This document shows, in pieces, positions 26,382 to 35,484 of a DNA stretch of 64,000 nucleotides; position 1 is the first letter of the stretch, and the number at the start of each line of letters is the position of its first letter. The notes beneath the pieces are model-generated. The model saw nothing but the letters and a program-made list of their open reading frames with translations, did not search any database and was not told the DNA's origin. Origin of the DNA: Burkholderia cenocepacia (GTDB lineage: Bacteria > Pseudomonadota > Gammaproteobacteria > Burkholderiales > Burkholderiaceae). The stretch is taken from assembly GCF_014211915.1 (NCBI RefSeq), contig NZ_CP060040.1:1178001-1242000 (forward strand). The letters are read 5' to 3'. The position numbers and the translations under genes were made by a program.

Positions 26382-28055
26382 ATGGCCCGCCTCATCCCCG
26401 ACGACTGGAAAAGCCTCGCCGCGACCGGCGCGGCCGAACGCGAGCGCGAAACGCTCGCCGCGCTCGAACACGCGCTGCCCGACAGCTACACCGTGTATCA
26501 CGGCGTCCACTGGACGCGCGCCGACCAGGCATTCTCGGTGTTCGGCGAAGCCGCGTTCGTCGTCGTGAGCCCGGCCGGGCGCGTGCTGCTGATCGAACAG
26601 AAGGCCGGCTTCCTGCGCGAGACCCCGAAAGGGCTCGTGAAGGTCTACCTGCAGAAGGAGCGCAATGTCCCGATCCAGCTCGCGCGCACGCAGGAGACGC
26701 TGCACCGGCGCCTCACGGCTGCGCTCGGCGCGGGCGTCTACGGCGTCGAGGCGTTGCTGTACTGCCCCGACTACTCGATCCGCGACGCGTCGATCGCCGG
26801 CGTCGCGCCCGACCGCATCGTCGATGCGTCGCGCAAGGCGCAGCTCGCGCAGGTGATCCGGCAGATCCTGCCCGAGGACGACGAGCACTTTCCGAACGCG
26901 CCGAAGCTCCACCATTTCCTCGCGGACGAACTCGCGCTCACGCCCGACACGAGCGCGCTCGTCGGGCAAGCCGGCACGCTCGTCACGCGGCTGTCGGGCG
27001 GGCTCGCCGCATGGGCGCGCCAGCTCGACTTCACGCCGTTCCGGCTGCGCGTCACCGGCACCGCGGGGTCGGGCAAGACCCAGCTCGCGGTACAGGTGAT
27101 GCGCGATGCCGTCGCGGCCGGCCAGCGCGTGCTCTACGTCTGCTTCAACCGGCCGCTCGCCGACTACATCGCGCGCATCGCGCCGCCCGGCGCGAAGATC
27201 GCGAACTACCACCAGCTGTGCGACTGGGTCGCGCGCGACGGCGGCTATACGCCCGATTTCCAGGTGCCCGGCGAATTCGAACGGCTCGAGGCGCGCTTCG
27301 CGCAAGCGCCGATTCCCGAACGCTGGCGCTTCGACGTGCTGATCGTCGACGAAGGGCAGGATTTTCATGCGCCGTGGGCCGCCGCGCTGGAGCGGCTGCT
27401 GGCGCCGGACGGTGCATGGTGGTGGCTGGAAGATCCGCTGCAGAACCTGTATATGCGCGAACCCGTCGCGCTGCCCGGCTGGGTCACGTTGAAGGCGCTC
27501 ACGAATTACCGCAGCCCGCGCGACCTGCTCGACTTCGTGCGCGACGTCGTCGGCCGGGTCGAGCCGCTCGCGGCCGAACTGCGCTCGGGCAGCCCGTTCG
27601 ACGGTTCCGATCCGTCGGTGTCGGCCTACGGGGAAGAAGGCGCGTCGGGCGACGCACTGGCGCAAGCCTGCATCGACGCGACCAAGCGTGCGATCACGCA
27701 GGCGCTGTCGCTCGGTTTCCGCAAGCAGGACATCGCGGTGCTGTCGTACCGCGGCCGCGAAGGCTCGGTGCTCGCGCCGCTCGACCAGCTCGGCCCGCAC
27801 CGGATCAAGCGCTTCACCGGCAAGTACGACCTGTTCGGCAACCCCGAGTATCGCGACGGCGATGTGCTGCTCGATTCGATCTACCGTTTCAAGGGTCAGT
27901 CGGCGCCGTGCGTGATCCTCACCGAAGTCGACTTCGACACGCTCGACGCGCGTGCCGCGCGCAAACTGTTCGTCGGCGCGACGCGCGCGACGATGAAGCT
28001 GCTGATCGTCGCGTCGTCGCGGGCGGCCGCGCAACTCGCGGACGCGGCGGATTGA
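26382..28055 (+). CDS. NERD-domain nuclease-like protein with UvrD/PcrA-type ATPase
   Basis: A 557-residue protein. An N-terminal NERD nuclease-related domain (about residues 20-110) has a hydrophobic strand leading to GRVLLIEQK (Glu72, Lys74). The usual Asp in its GExDF strand is Ala here (GEAAF, 55-59). A superfamily-1 helicase-like ATPase follows: Walker A GTAGSGKT (226-233), Walker B VLIVDEGQDF (319-328), motif III region LEDPLQNLY, motif IV NYRSP, and a C-terminal motif VI-like GATRA. Such fusions are widespread and act on nucleic acids; some nuclease-helicase proteins are antiphage, but that is not shown for this one. It stands next to an AT-rich accessory segment. Confidence 0.88.
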   Translation: MARLIPDDWKSLAATGAAERERETLAALEHALPDSYTVYHGVHWTRADQAFSVFGEAAFVVVSPAGRVLLIEQKAGFLRETPKGLVKVYLQKERNVPIQLARTQETLHRRLTAALGAGVYGVEALLYCPDYSIRDASIAGVAPDRIVDASRKAQLAQVIRQILPEDDEHFPNAPKLHHFLADELALTPDTSALVGQAGTLVTRLSGGLAAWARQLDFTPFRLRVTGTAGSGKTQLAVQVMRDAVAAGQRVLYVCFNRPLADYIARIAPPGAKIANYHQLCDWVARDGGYTPDFQVPGEFERLEARFAQAPIPERWRFDVLIVDEGQDFHAPWAAALERLLAPDGAWWWLEDPLQNLYMREPVALPGWVTLKALTNYRSPRDLLDFVRDVVGRVEPLAAELRSGSPFDGSDPSVSAYGEEGASGDALAQACIDATKRAITQALSLGFRKQDIAVLSYRGREGSVLAPLDQLGPHRIKRFTGKYDLFGNPEYRDGDVLLDSIYRFKGQSAPCVILTEVDFDTLDARAARKLFVGATRATMKLLIVASSRAAAQLADAAD

Positions 28056-28247
28056 TGCGGCGGGCGGGCGCCTGCCCGCCAGGGGACGATCTCCGACATC
28101 GCGATTGCCGACACATTCGGGCACATTTCTCGATGCCAGAGGCCCTTGCCCACGCTCGTTTCGACCTGTTTCAGCAATACCTGACGGTTCGTCCGTTTGC
28201 AACTGGCTTTTACGATGCCAGGCCATTCGTTGCAAACGGAATAGTCC

Positions 28248-29464
28248 ATGGCCGACGTGAAAAAACTGCCGTACTACAAACCCGAAAAGGGATTGTTCGG
28301 ATCGGAGTTGAGGGCATACAAGGGTTCCCAAGGGTGCATTCCGCTCGATACGCAAAGGAGCGTATCGATCGACCGGCTCGCTCCGGGGAAAAGCCGCCGC
28401 CACCGCCTCCGAAAGTGATTTCCAGGCCTTCGGACGTCCCGAAGCCTCCTGCGCCACCTCAACCGCCGCCACAAACCGATCAGGCAAGAACCAAAGGACT
28501 GCCGACGCAGGCGGAATCGGAGGTCTGCGAAAACCCGCCGCCTTTCGATCTCCAGGACGTGCCGATTGCGATGGACAATCTGGGCTGGAAGGTTTCGGCT
28601 AGGCTCGCGCGAATCTGGTTTGCGGGCGCGGCGCATACCTACAATGACGATCCAACGTCAGATCAGCCGATGAATAACGATGACGTTACGCTTGACTGGG
28701 TGTTGAAATTCGGAAATGTCAGAAAAAAATACGAGAAACTTCTTGAGAATGATATCTACAGCGAACGCTCCATACGCACAGCAACAGATATCACGAAGTC
28801 ATTTGTCAAGGAGCTATTTTTTGACAGAAACTCCGCGTTCACTTTTAACACCACCTCGCTCACAGGAAATTTTCATGAATTTCACAACAAATGGCAATTT
28901 CAACTATCCAAAATAGGAAATTTTGACACCCTTGAAAATCTTTCCCCAACAGATATCACAGGGGCATTGGCCAATTTCAACATTTACGTAGCCATCGGGA
29001 ATGTTGAAATTTCCAGCGAAAAATATTTCAAATATGAAAAATCAAGCACATTTTATTGCCTGAATGCCACGGGAAAAATTACGCACATCTATGTTTACGT
29101 GAAAGACAACTACTCATTCAACGGAAAACAATATCTAGGTCACTGGAACACGCACGGAGTGATCATCGCTACAGGGGCGCTTCTCACCGGCTCAAGATCG
29201 CCAAAGCGAGAATTCGACATTGATATTTGGTCAAAAAATATCAACAAACCAGTCGACACCCGAAGAAGCAAGTTCGGAAAATTCAGAAGGCCCGACGTTT
29301 ACTTTCCGATCTACAACGCGGACTACATCCGCTGGCGAGAGAGGCATCACAGAGGCAGAGATTTCATGATATATTCACGCCCAGTCTATTTAAAGCTAAA
29401 GAAACCAATCGATCTTGATCTTGGTGAGATATGCCGAATAGAGCCATCAGATACATTGGCCTAG
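28248..29464 (+). pseudogene. DUF6402-like protein with proline-rich linker, one apparent frameshift
   Basis: From ATG 28248 (GGAA upstream) the first frame reads MADVKKLPYYKPEKGLFGSE and continues to about base 28388. There GGGGAAAA (28385-28392) breaks it; adding one G gives APGEK joined to PPPPPPKVISRPSDVPKPP and a continuous ~405-residue protein ending at 29464. The C-terminal 280 residues (MDNLGWKVSARLARIWFAG, DITGALANFNIYVAIGNVEI, YVKDNYSFNGKQYLGHWN, GRDFMIYSRP) match my recollection of the DUF6402 family, found in Burkholderia near type VI secretion/Rhs clusters. No signal peptide is seen. From about 28640 the DNA is clearly AT-richer than all surrounding genes, suggesting acquisition. 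A partner gene overlaps its 3' end. Confidence 0.7.
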
Positions 29465-29861
29465 CCATTGCCATTTATATATGCACAGGCTTAATCATTC
29501 ATTTCAATCGCCCCATCTACGGACGATGTGACTTCTATGATCGCCCGGAGACATTGGATGGCGGCATAAAGAACATGAATGGCGTTTGGTACCAATTCAA
29601 ACTGTGCGGCACCGGCGGGAACGATCAGGACGCGACCAATGACAACATCGAGCTAAGAGTTTTCAGTGAGGAGGGCGAGCTTCTTGCGAGGCGATATTTC
29701 TCCGTCAATTGGTATCACGGAGACAGCTTTCATCCACCCCTGAATTACGAGGGCAATCGGATTCGCTATATCGACTTGACTGACGAATCGAATTACCAAA
29801 AATATCTAATGATCCCCCCTCCAGGTGGGATTGGCTTCGCGCCAGATTGCCTTTGTTTTAA
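29431..29861 (+). pseudogene. Small membrane-anchored protein, putative partner of the DUF6402-like protein, apparent frameshift
   Basis: Starts inside the end of the DUF6402-like gene (33-base overlap) and encodes one N-terminal transmembrane helix (IGLAIAIYICTGLII) followed by a ~110-residue soluble domain (GIKNMNGVWYQFKLCGTGGNDQDA, VNWYHGDSFHPPLNY). The frame as given continues to 30129 with composition that turns to Arg/Ala-rich shadow. One base missing from the C6 run at 29814-29819 would instead yield MIPPSRWDWLRARLPLF and a stop at 29861, a much more natural ending of ~143 residues. Composition is AT-rich like its neighbour. The overlap and topology fit an effector/immunity or effector/accessory pair, which is inference. 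Confidence 0.62.
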
Positions 29862-29885
29862 CCCCAAGCCTTTGATTTATAAGAA

Positions 29886-29912
29886 ACAAAGCCCTGCTAG
29901 CGGGGCCTTGTT
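29886..29912 (-). terminator. Hairpin with U-rich tail
   Basis: Inverted repeat (AACAA-A-GCCC ... GGGC-C-TTGTT) in the AT-rich spacer between the membrane-protein gene and the chemotaxis receptor. On the minus strand it is followed by TTTCTTATAAAT, a good U-tract, so it probably ends the receptor transcript. It may also act on the plus strand. Confidence 0.55.
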
Positions 29913-30014
29913 CTTCAAAAAAACTGCTCGCGCGAATCAACGACGAGAGCATCGACCGACCCGTGAAACAGGTCGCATCAACCGACAGATTCGCAGCGAA
30001 TCATCCCGCCCCGC

Positions 30015-31574
30015 TCAAACGACCCGAAACGCCCCCACTGCCCGACGCAACCCATCCGCCTGTTCCTCCAGCGACGCGGCAGCAGCAGCAGCCTGCTCGA
30101 CGAGCGCCGCGTTCTGCTGCGACACCTGATCCATCTGCGACACCGCGCGGTTCACCTGCTCGATCCCGTCGCGCTGCTCGCTCGACGCGGCCGCGATCTC
30201 CGTCATGATGCCCGTCACGCGCCCGATCGCCTGCTGGATGTCCTGCATCGTCGTGCCGGCCATGCCGACGAGCCGCGAGCCGGTCGCGACACGTTCGACC
30301 GATTCGCCGATCAGCGTGCGGATTTCCTTCGCCGCGGACGCCGAGCGCTGTGCCAGCGTGCGCACCTCGCCCGCGACCACCGCGAAACCGCGGCCCTGCT
30401 CGCCCGCGCGCGCGGCTTCGACCGCCGCATTCAGCGCGAGGATGTTGGTCTGGAACGCGATGCCTTCGATCGTGCCGATGATGTCGGCGACCTTCTGCGA
30501 GCTCTGGTCGATTTCGTTCATCGTGCCGATCACCTCGCCCACGACCGTCGCGCCGCGCGTCGCGATCTCGCTCGCGCTGTCCGCGCAGGCCTGCGCCTCG
30601 AGCGCGTGGTCCGCGTTCTGCTTCACGGTCGCCGTCAGTTGCTCCATGCTCGCGGCCGTCTCCTGCAGCGCCGACGCCTGTTCCTCGGTGCGCTGCGACA
30701 GGTCGGTGTTGCCGGCCGCGATCTGGTGCGTCGCCGTCGAAATCGCTTCGGAGCCCTGGCTCACCTGGCGCACCGTATCCGCGAGGCTGCGCTGCATGCC
30801 CGTCACGCCCTTGACCAGTTCGGCCATCTCGTCGCGCGACGACCAGCGCACTTCCGACGTGAGGTCGCCGTCCGACAGCCGGCGGAAATGCGACAGCAGG
30901 CGATTCACCGGTTGCGTGATCGCGAAATGCAGGCCGATCGCGCAGCCGAGGCACGCGGCCAGCCCGAATGCGATGCCCGCGATCGCGCCCATGCGCATCC
31001 AGCCGTAATAGGTCTGCGCGGTGTCGTACACGTCCTTGCCGCGCGCGGCCTGGTACGCATCGAGCGCGTCGGTCGCCTGCGTGAGCGCGACCGACAGCGG
31101 CGGCGCGACGGTCATCAGCAAGCGGTCGGCTTCGTCGCGCCGCCCTTCGCGGATCGCATCGATCATCGGCTTCAGCGCCTGCCCGATCAGCGCCTGGCGC
31201 GCGGCATCGAGGCGGCTCGCGAGCGGGCCCTCGTCGCCGTCGTGCGGCATCGCCGCGTAGTTGCGCCATGCCGTGTCGGCCTTCGCGAGATAGCCCTCGG
31301 CCTTCTTCACGAGCTCGGGCACCTCCGGCGCTTCCGGATGCAGCAGCGCACGGTCGAGCGTGGTGCGCACGATCGTCAGGTTCAGACTCGCCGCGGACAG
31401 CGCGGTCTTCGCGGCCAGTTGCCGCGTATAGGCCTCGTCGAGGGCGCGGTTGGAACTCTGCATGCCGGCGAGGCCGATCAGCCCCGACACGACGAGCAGC
31501 ACGGCGACGAGGCCGAGCGTGGAGAAGATCCGCGTACGGATGGAGAAACGGGAAAACAGGGCGTTCAGGTTCAT
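30015..31574 (-). CDS. Methyl-accepting chemotaxis protein
   Basis: A 519-residue transmembrane chemoreceptor. Transmembrane helix 1 spans about residues 17-39 and helix 2 about 190-213, enclosing a ~150-residue periplasmic four-helix ligand domain of the Tar/TarH type. A HAMP linker (TQPVNRLLSHFRRLSDGDLTSEV) and a long coiled-coil signalling domain follow, with the invariant CheA/CheW-contacting tip IAFQTNILALNAAVEAARAG. It feeds the CheA kinase pathway; the ligand is unknown. There is no C-terminal NWETF-type CheR-binding pentapeptide. It is monocistronic. Confidence 0.96.
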   Translation of the reverse strand: MNLNALFSRFSIRTRIFSTLGLVAVLLVVSGLIGLAGMQSSNRALDEAYTRQLAAKTALSAASLNLTIVRTTLDRALLHPEAPEVPELVKKAEGYLAKADTAWRNYAAMPHDGDEGPLASRLDAARQALIGQALKPMIDAIREGRRDEADRLLMTVAPPLSVALTQATDALDAYQAARGKDVYDTAQTYYGWMRMGAIAGIAFGLAACLGCAIGLHFAITQPVNRLLSHFRRLSDGDLTSEVRWSSRDEMAELVKGVTGMQRSLADTVRQVSQGSEAISTATHQIAAGNTDLSQRTEEQASALQETAASMEQLTATVKQNADHALEAQACADSASEIATRGATVVGEVIGTMNEIDQSSQKVADIIGTIEGIAFQTNILALNAAVEAARAGEQGRGFAVVAGEVRTLAQRSASAAKEIRTLIGESVERVATGSRLVGMAGTTMQDIQQAIGRVTGIMTEIAAASSEQRDGIEQVNRAVSQMDQVSQQNAALVEQAAAAAASLEEQADGLRRAVGAFRVV

Positions 31575-31741
31575 GACGGCACGTGAGCGGTGAAAAGAGC
31601 CGCGGCAATCGGTCCGCGGCCCTCTCTATTACGGTTTGCCTGCAAGAAACTTGAGTTCGTCCCCGCTTTCCGGCTGATCGTGGTCAATTTTTCCGGCGGC
31701 AATCTCCCGTTACGACTGCAACATATCGAGTCTGGGCAGAA

Positions 31742-31755
31742 ATTGACTAGTCAAT
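31742..31755. promoter_or_regulatory. 14-bp perfect palindrome upstream of the DHA2 exporter
   Basis: ATTGACTAGTCAAT, a perfect dyad 34 bases upstream of the exporter start codon and in an AT-rich promoter-like stretch. MarR- and TetR-type repressors of multidrug exporters bind dyads of this kind. No such regulator is encoded next to it, so a trans-acting repressor would be needed. Confidence 0.5.
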
Positions 31756-31789
31756 CATTCATGGCTATATTTCGACCCAATTCCCTGCC

Positions 31790-33328
31790 ATGGCAGATAT
31801 CTCGATGACCACCGACACCCTCCTCACTCCGCCGGCCGCCGACGCGGCCCGCCGCGACGCGCCGACCGGGCTGATCGTCGCCGCGCTACTGCTCGTCATG
31901 CTGCTGTCCGCGCTCGACCAGACGATCGTGTCGACCGCGCTGCCGACGATCGTCGGCGAACTCGGCGGGCTCGGCGGGCTCGACCAGTTGTCGTGGGTCG
32001 TCACCGCGTACCTGCTGTCGTCCACCATCGTGCTGCCGCTGTACGGCAAGCTCGGCGACCTGTACGGCCGCAAGATCGTGCTGCAGGCGGCGATCGTGCT
32101 GTTCCTCGCCGGCTCCGCGCTGTGCGGCGTCGCGCAGGACATGACGCAGCTGATCGTGCTGCGCGCGCTGCAGGGGCTCGGCGGCGGCGGCCTGATGGTC
32201 GTCACGATGGCCGCGATCGGCGATCTGGTGCCGCCCGATCGCCGGGCGCGCTACCAGGGGATGTTCGGCGGCGTCTACGGCCTCGCGACGATCGTCGGGC
32301 CGCTGCTCGGCGGCTTCCTGGTCGAACACCTGTCGTGGCGCTGGATCTTCACGATCAACCTGCCGCTCGGCCTGCTCGCGCTCGCGGTGATCGGCATGGC
32401 GTTCCGGCCGCATACCGCGCACGTGAAGCACCGGATCGACTACATGGGCGCCGCGTTCCTCGCGACCGCCCTCACCTGCGTGATCCTGTTCACGAGCGAA
32501 GGCGGCTCGCTGCTGCCGTGGACGTCGCCCCAGCTTTGGATGACGCTCGTGCTCGGCCTCGTCGCGATCGGCGGCTTCATTTATGAAGAGCGCTTGGCGG
32601 CCGAACCGATCATGCCGCTCGACCTGTTCCGCCACCGCACCTTCGTGCTGGTCAGCCTGATCGGTTTCGTGGTCGGCATCGCGCTGTTCGGCTCGGTCAC
32701 GTTCATCCCGCTCTACCTGCAGGTCGTGAAGGGCTCGACGCCGTCGCAGGCCGGCATGCAGCTGCTGCCGATGATGGGCGGGATGCTCGTCACGTCGATC
32801 GTCAGCGGGCGGCTGATCTCGCGGCTCGGCTCGTACCGAATGTTCCCGATCGCGGGGACGCTGACCGGCGGCGTCGCGATGGCGCTGCTGTCGACGCTGA
32901 CGCTCGACACGCCGCTGCACACGATGTACGCGTACATGGCGCTGCTCGGGATCGGCCTCGGCATGGTGATGCCCGTGCTGACGCTCGCCGTGCAGAACAC
33001 GGTCGAATTCCGGCACATGGGGGTGGCGACGTCGGGCGCGACGCTGTTCCGCTCGATCGGCGGCTCGCTCGGCGTCGCCGCGTTCGGCGCGCTGTTCTCG
33101 CACGGGCTGCAGTCGCGGATGACGCATGCGCTGCCGGCCGGCACGGAATTGCCGCCCGCGCTCGGCCCGGCCGCCGTGCATCAGTTGCCGGATGCCGTGC
33201 GCGACGCGTACCTGCATGCGTTCGCCGGGTCGCTGCACGTCGTGTATCTGTCGGCCGCGGCGGTCATCGCGATCGCGTTCGTGCTCGCGTGGTTCGTCGA
33301 GGATGCGCCACTGCGCAAGCACCCCTGA
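31790..33328 (+). CDS. MFS multidrug exporter, DHA2 (EmrB/QacA) family
   Basis: A 512-residue, 14-helix drug:proton antiporter. Family motifs include LDQTIVSTALPTIVGEL in helix 1 (motif D1), GKLGDLYGRKIVL in loop 2/3 (motif A), RALQGLGGGGLMV (motif B) and GVYGLATIVGPLLGGFLVEHLSWRW (motif C). It exports toxic compounds across the inner membrane. An in-frame ATG at 31805 is an alternative start. It has no adjacent EmrA-like adaptor, so it may act alone. A 14-bp palindrome in front suggests repression by an unlinked regulator. Confidence 0.94.
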   Translation: MADISMTTDTLLTPPAADAARRDAPTGLIVAALLLVMLLSALDQTIVSTALPTIVGELGGLGGLDQLSWVVTAYLLSSTIVLPLYGKLGDLYGRKIVLQAAIVLFLAGSALCGVAQDMTQLIVLRALQGLGGGGLMVVTMAAIGDLVPPDRRARYQGMFGGVYGLATIVGPLLGGFLVEHLSWRWIFTINLPLGLLALAVIGMAFRPHTAHVKHRIDYMGAAFLATALTCVILFTSEGGSLLPWTSPQLWMTLVLGLVAIGGFIYEERLAAEPIMPLDLFRHRTFVLVSLIGFVVGIALFGSVTFIPLYLQVVKGSTPSQAGMQLLPMMGGMLVTSIVSGRLISRLGSYRMFPIAGTLTGGVAMALLSTLTLDTPLHTMYAYMALLGIGLGMVMPVLTLAVQNTVEFRHMGVATSGATLFRSIGGSLGVAAFGALFSHGLQSRMTHALPAGTELPPALGPAAVHQLPDAVRDAYLHAFAGSLHVVYLSAAAVIAIAFVLAWFVEDAPLRKHP

Positions 33329-33392
33329 GCGAGCGGCGGCTCGCGACACGACCGTCGGATCGAGCCGCGTCGCGAGTCGCCCGCTCCCGCCG

Positions 33393-34391
33393 TCACGCCA
33401 GCAGCACGACACCGCCCGTCGTCGCGCGCGACTCCAGCAACCGGTGCGCGTCGGCCGCCTGTTCGAGCCGCAGCCGCGCGCCGATCTCGACGTGCATGCC
33501 GCCCGCCAGCCGGTCGAGCGTCGCACGCGCGGCGTCCCGATATGCATCGACGTCGCGCGCGATGAAACCGAGCACGCTCGGCCGCGCAAGCGCGATCGAA
33601 CGGGCCGGACCCAACTCGTCGAGATCGAACGTCTGCCGCGCGCCGATCGCCGCCACCTGCCCGATGCTCGCGACCATACCGAACGGACGAACCGCCCCGA
33701 GCGTACGGGTCAGCACGTCGCCGCCGATTCCGTCGATCGCGTAGTCGACGCCCGCCCCGCCGCCGAACGCCCGCGCGGCTGCAACGAAATCCTCCTCGCG
33801 ATAATCGACCACCGCTTCGGCGCCGTGCGCGCGCACGAGCGCGGCTTTCGCCGCCGATCCGACCGTGCCGATCACCCGCGCGCCGAGCGCACGCGCCCAC
33901 TGCGTCGCGAGCAGCCCGACGCCGCCGGCCGCCGCGTGCACGAGCACCGTATCGCCGGCGCCGACCTGCCGCACGCGATGCATCAGCATGTAAACGGTGA
34001 TCCCCTTCAGCAGCCCGGCGGCGGCGGCTTCGTCGCTCAGCCCGTTGGGGACCGGCAGCACGCGCTCGGCCGACATCGTGCGCAGGCTCGCATAGCTGCC
34101 GGTCGGCAGGCCGGCATAGGCGACGCGCTGACCGGGCACGAACTCCGTCACGCCCGGCCCGACCGCGTCGATCACGCCGGCCGCCTCGACGCCGAGCGCG
34201 TCCGGCAGCGCGGGCAACGCGTGCGCGCCCGTCCTGAAATAGATGTCGACGAAATTCACCCCGATCGCGGTCTGGCGAATACGCACTTCGCCGGCCCCGG
34301 GTAACCCAACGGGCGCATCGACGCGGCGCAGCACGCCGGCGTCGCCGTAACGGTCGATGCCGATCCGGATGGCGTTGGCAGTTTGGGTCAT
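33393..34391 (-). CDS. NADPH:quinone oxidoreductase (zinc-free MDR family)
   Basis: A 332-residue medium-chain reductase. VGVNFVDIYFRTG and LGVEAAGVIDAVGPGV mark the catalytic domain, and VLVHAAAGGVGLLATQWARALGARVIGTVGS the NADPH-binding Rossmann fold. Zinc ligands of alcohol dehydrogenases are absent, as in QorA. It reduces quinones, probably in detoxification. ATG 34391 gives the normal N-terminus (MTQTANAIRIGIDRYG). It is divergent from a LysR gene starting 83 bases away, which probably regulates it. Confidence 0.92.
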   Translation of the reverse strand: MTQTANAIRIGIDRYGDAGVLRRVDAPVGLPGAGEVRIRQTAIGVNFVDIYFRTGAHALPALPDALGVEAAGVIDAVGPGVTEFVPGQRVAYAGLPTGSYASLRTMSAERVLPVPNGLSDEAAAAGLLKGITVYMLMHRVRQVGAGDTVLVHAAAGGVGLLATQWARALGARVIGTVGSAAKAALVRAHGAEAVVDYREEDFVAAARAFGGGAGVDYAIDGIGGDVLTRTLGAVRPFGMVASIGQVAAIGARQTFDLDELGPARSIALARPSVLGFIARDVDAYRDAARATLDRLAGGMHVEIGARLRLEQAADAHRLLESRATTGGVVLLA

Positions 34392-34474
34392 GACGTTCCT
34401 CGCTATCGAATGAAGTGACACGATGATCCCATCGTGCATAATCGAACGGAATTCACGTTTAACGCCCATTTACT

Positions 34475-35395
34475 GTGCAAAATTCGACTGATCACGATTC
34501 TGCCGGCGCCCCCGCGCTGCCGATGAGCTGGGACGACATCCGCTACTTTCTGGCGGTGATGCGCGGCGGCAGCCTGTCGGCCGCCGCGCGAGCGCTGCAG
34601 GTCCAGCATTCGACGGTCGCGCGGCGCATCGATGCGCTGGAGTCGGCGCTGGGAATCCGGCTGTTCGACCGGCTGCCGCGCGGCTGGCCGCCAACCGACG
34701 AAGGGTTGCACCTCGCCGAGCACGCCGCGCGCCTCGAAGCCGACGCGCATGCGTTCGCGCGCGCCGCGCAAGGCGCGGCCGCGCTCGACGGCGTGGTGCG
34801 CGTATCGGCGTCACCGGTGTTCGCCAGCCATTTCCTCGCGCCGCGCCTGGCCCGTGCACAGCGCGCGTGGCCGGCGCTGCGGATCGACCTGATGGGCGAA
34901 ATGCATGCGGCCAACCTGTATGCGCGCGAAGCCGACCTCGCGGTGCGGCTGTCGCGGCCGAGCGAACCGGGGCTCGCCGCGCGCCGGCTCGGCACGATGC
35001 GCTTCGCGCTGTGCGCGGCACCGGAATGGGCGGACGCGCCGCCCGACACCTGGCCGTTCGTCGGCTACGACGACGCGCTCGCGCAAACGCCGCAGCAGCA
35101 ATGGCTCGAACGCGTCGCGGCCGGGCGCCGTTTTGCGTTCATCGCCAACGACCTCGCCGCGCAGCATCGCGCGTGCGCAGCCGGGGCCGGCGTCGCGCTG
35201 CTGCCGCGGTTTCTCGTCGACGATCCGGCCGCACACGCCGGCGCCCCGCTCGTCGAACTGACGGCCGCGCCGCGTTGCGACATCGAGCGCGAAATCTGGC
35301 TCGTCGTTCATCCGGACGTGCGCCGGTCGCCGCGCGTGCAGCGCGTCGCCGACGCGATCGCCGATGCGGTTCATGCGGCGGACGGCCGGCTGTAA
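34475..35395 (+). CDS. LysR family transcriptional regulator
   Basis: A 306-residue LysR regulator read from GTG 34475; ATG 34523 (MSWDDIRYFLAVMRGGS) is an equally plausible start because it begins right at the DNA-binding domain. The helix-turn-helix (LSAAARALQVQHSTVARRID) and effector domain (GVALLPRFLVDD) are clear. It is divergent from the quinone oxidoreductase and shares a short promoter region with it, so local regulation is likely. The effector is unknown. Confidence 0.9.
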   Translation: MQNSTDHDSAGAPALPMSWDDIRYFLAVMRGGSLSAAARALQVQHSTVARRIDALESALGIRLFDRLPRGWPPTDEGLHLAEHAARLEADAHAFARAAQGAAALDGVVRVSASPVFASHFLAPRLARAQRAWPALRIDLMGEMHAANLYAREADLAVRLSRPSEPGLAARRLGTMRFALCAAPEWADAPPDTWPFVGYDDALAQTPQQQWLERVAAGRRFAFIANDLAAQHRACAAGAGVALLPRFLVDDPAAHAGAPLVELTAAPRCDIEREIWLVVHPDVRRSPRVQRVADAIADAVHAADGRL

Positions 35396-35484
35396 GCCGC
35401 CGCAACCGTCGAAATCGCCAACGGCTTTGCCACGCGCGTCGGCGGCCGGCATAGTAGCGTTTTGACTTCGCCCGCCCTGCCGCC

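Noticed and set aside
28135..28390. Upstream in-frame start for the DUF6402-like protein in the second frame
   Set aside because: The residues before the linker in that frame (for example KIVRIG-like basic runs with no ribosome-binding site) look like shadow sequence, whereas the ATG 28248 frame gives a natural N-terminus.
29862..30129. C-terminal extension of the small membrane protein up to base 30129
   Set aside because: The extension is Arg/Ala/Thr-rich, overlaps the end of the chemoreceptor gene and starts right after a homopolymer; the alternative ending at 29861 is more protein-like.
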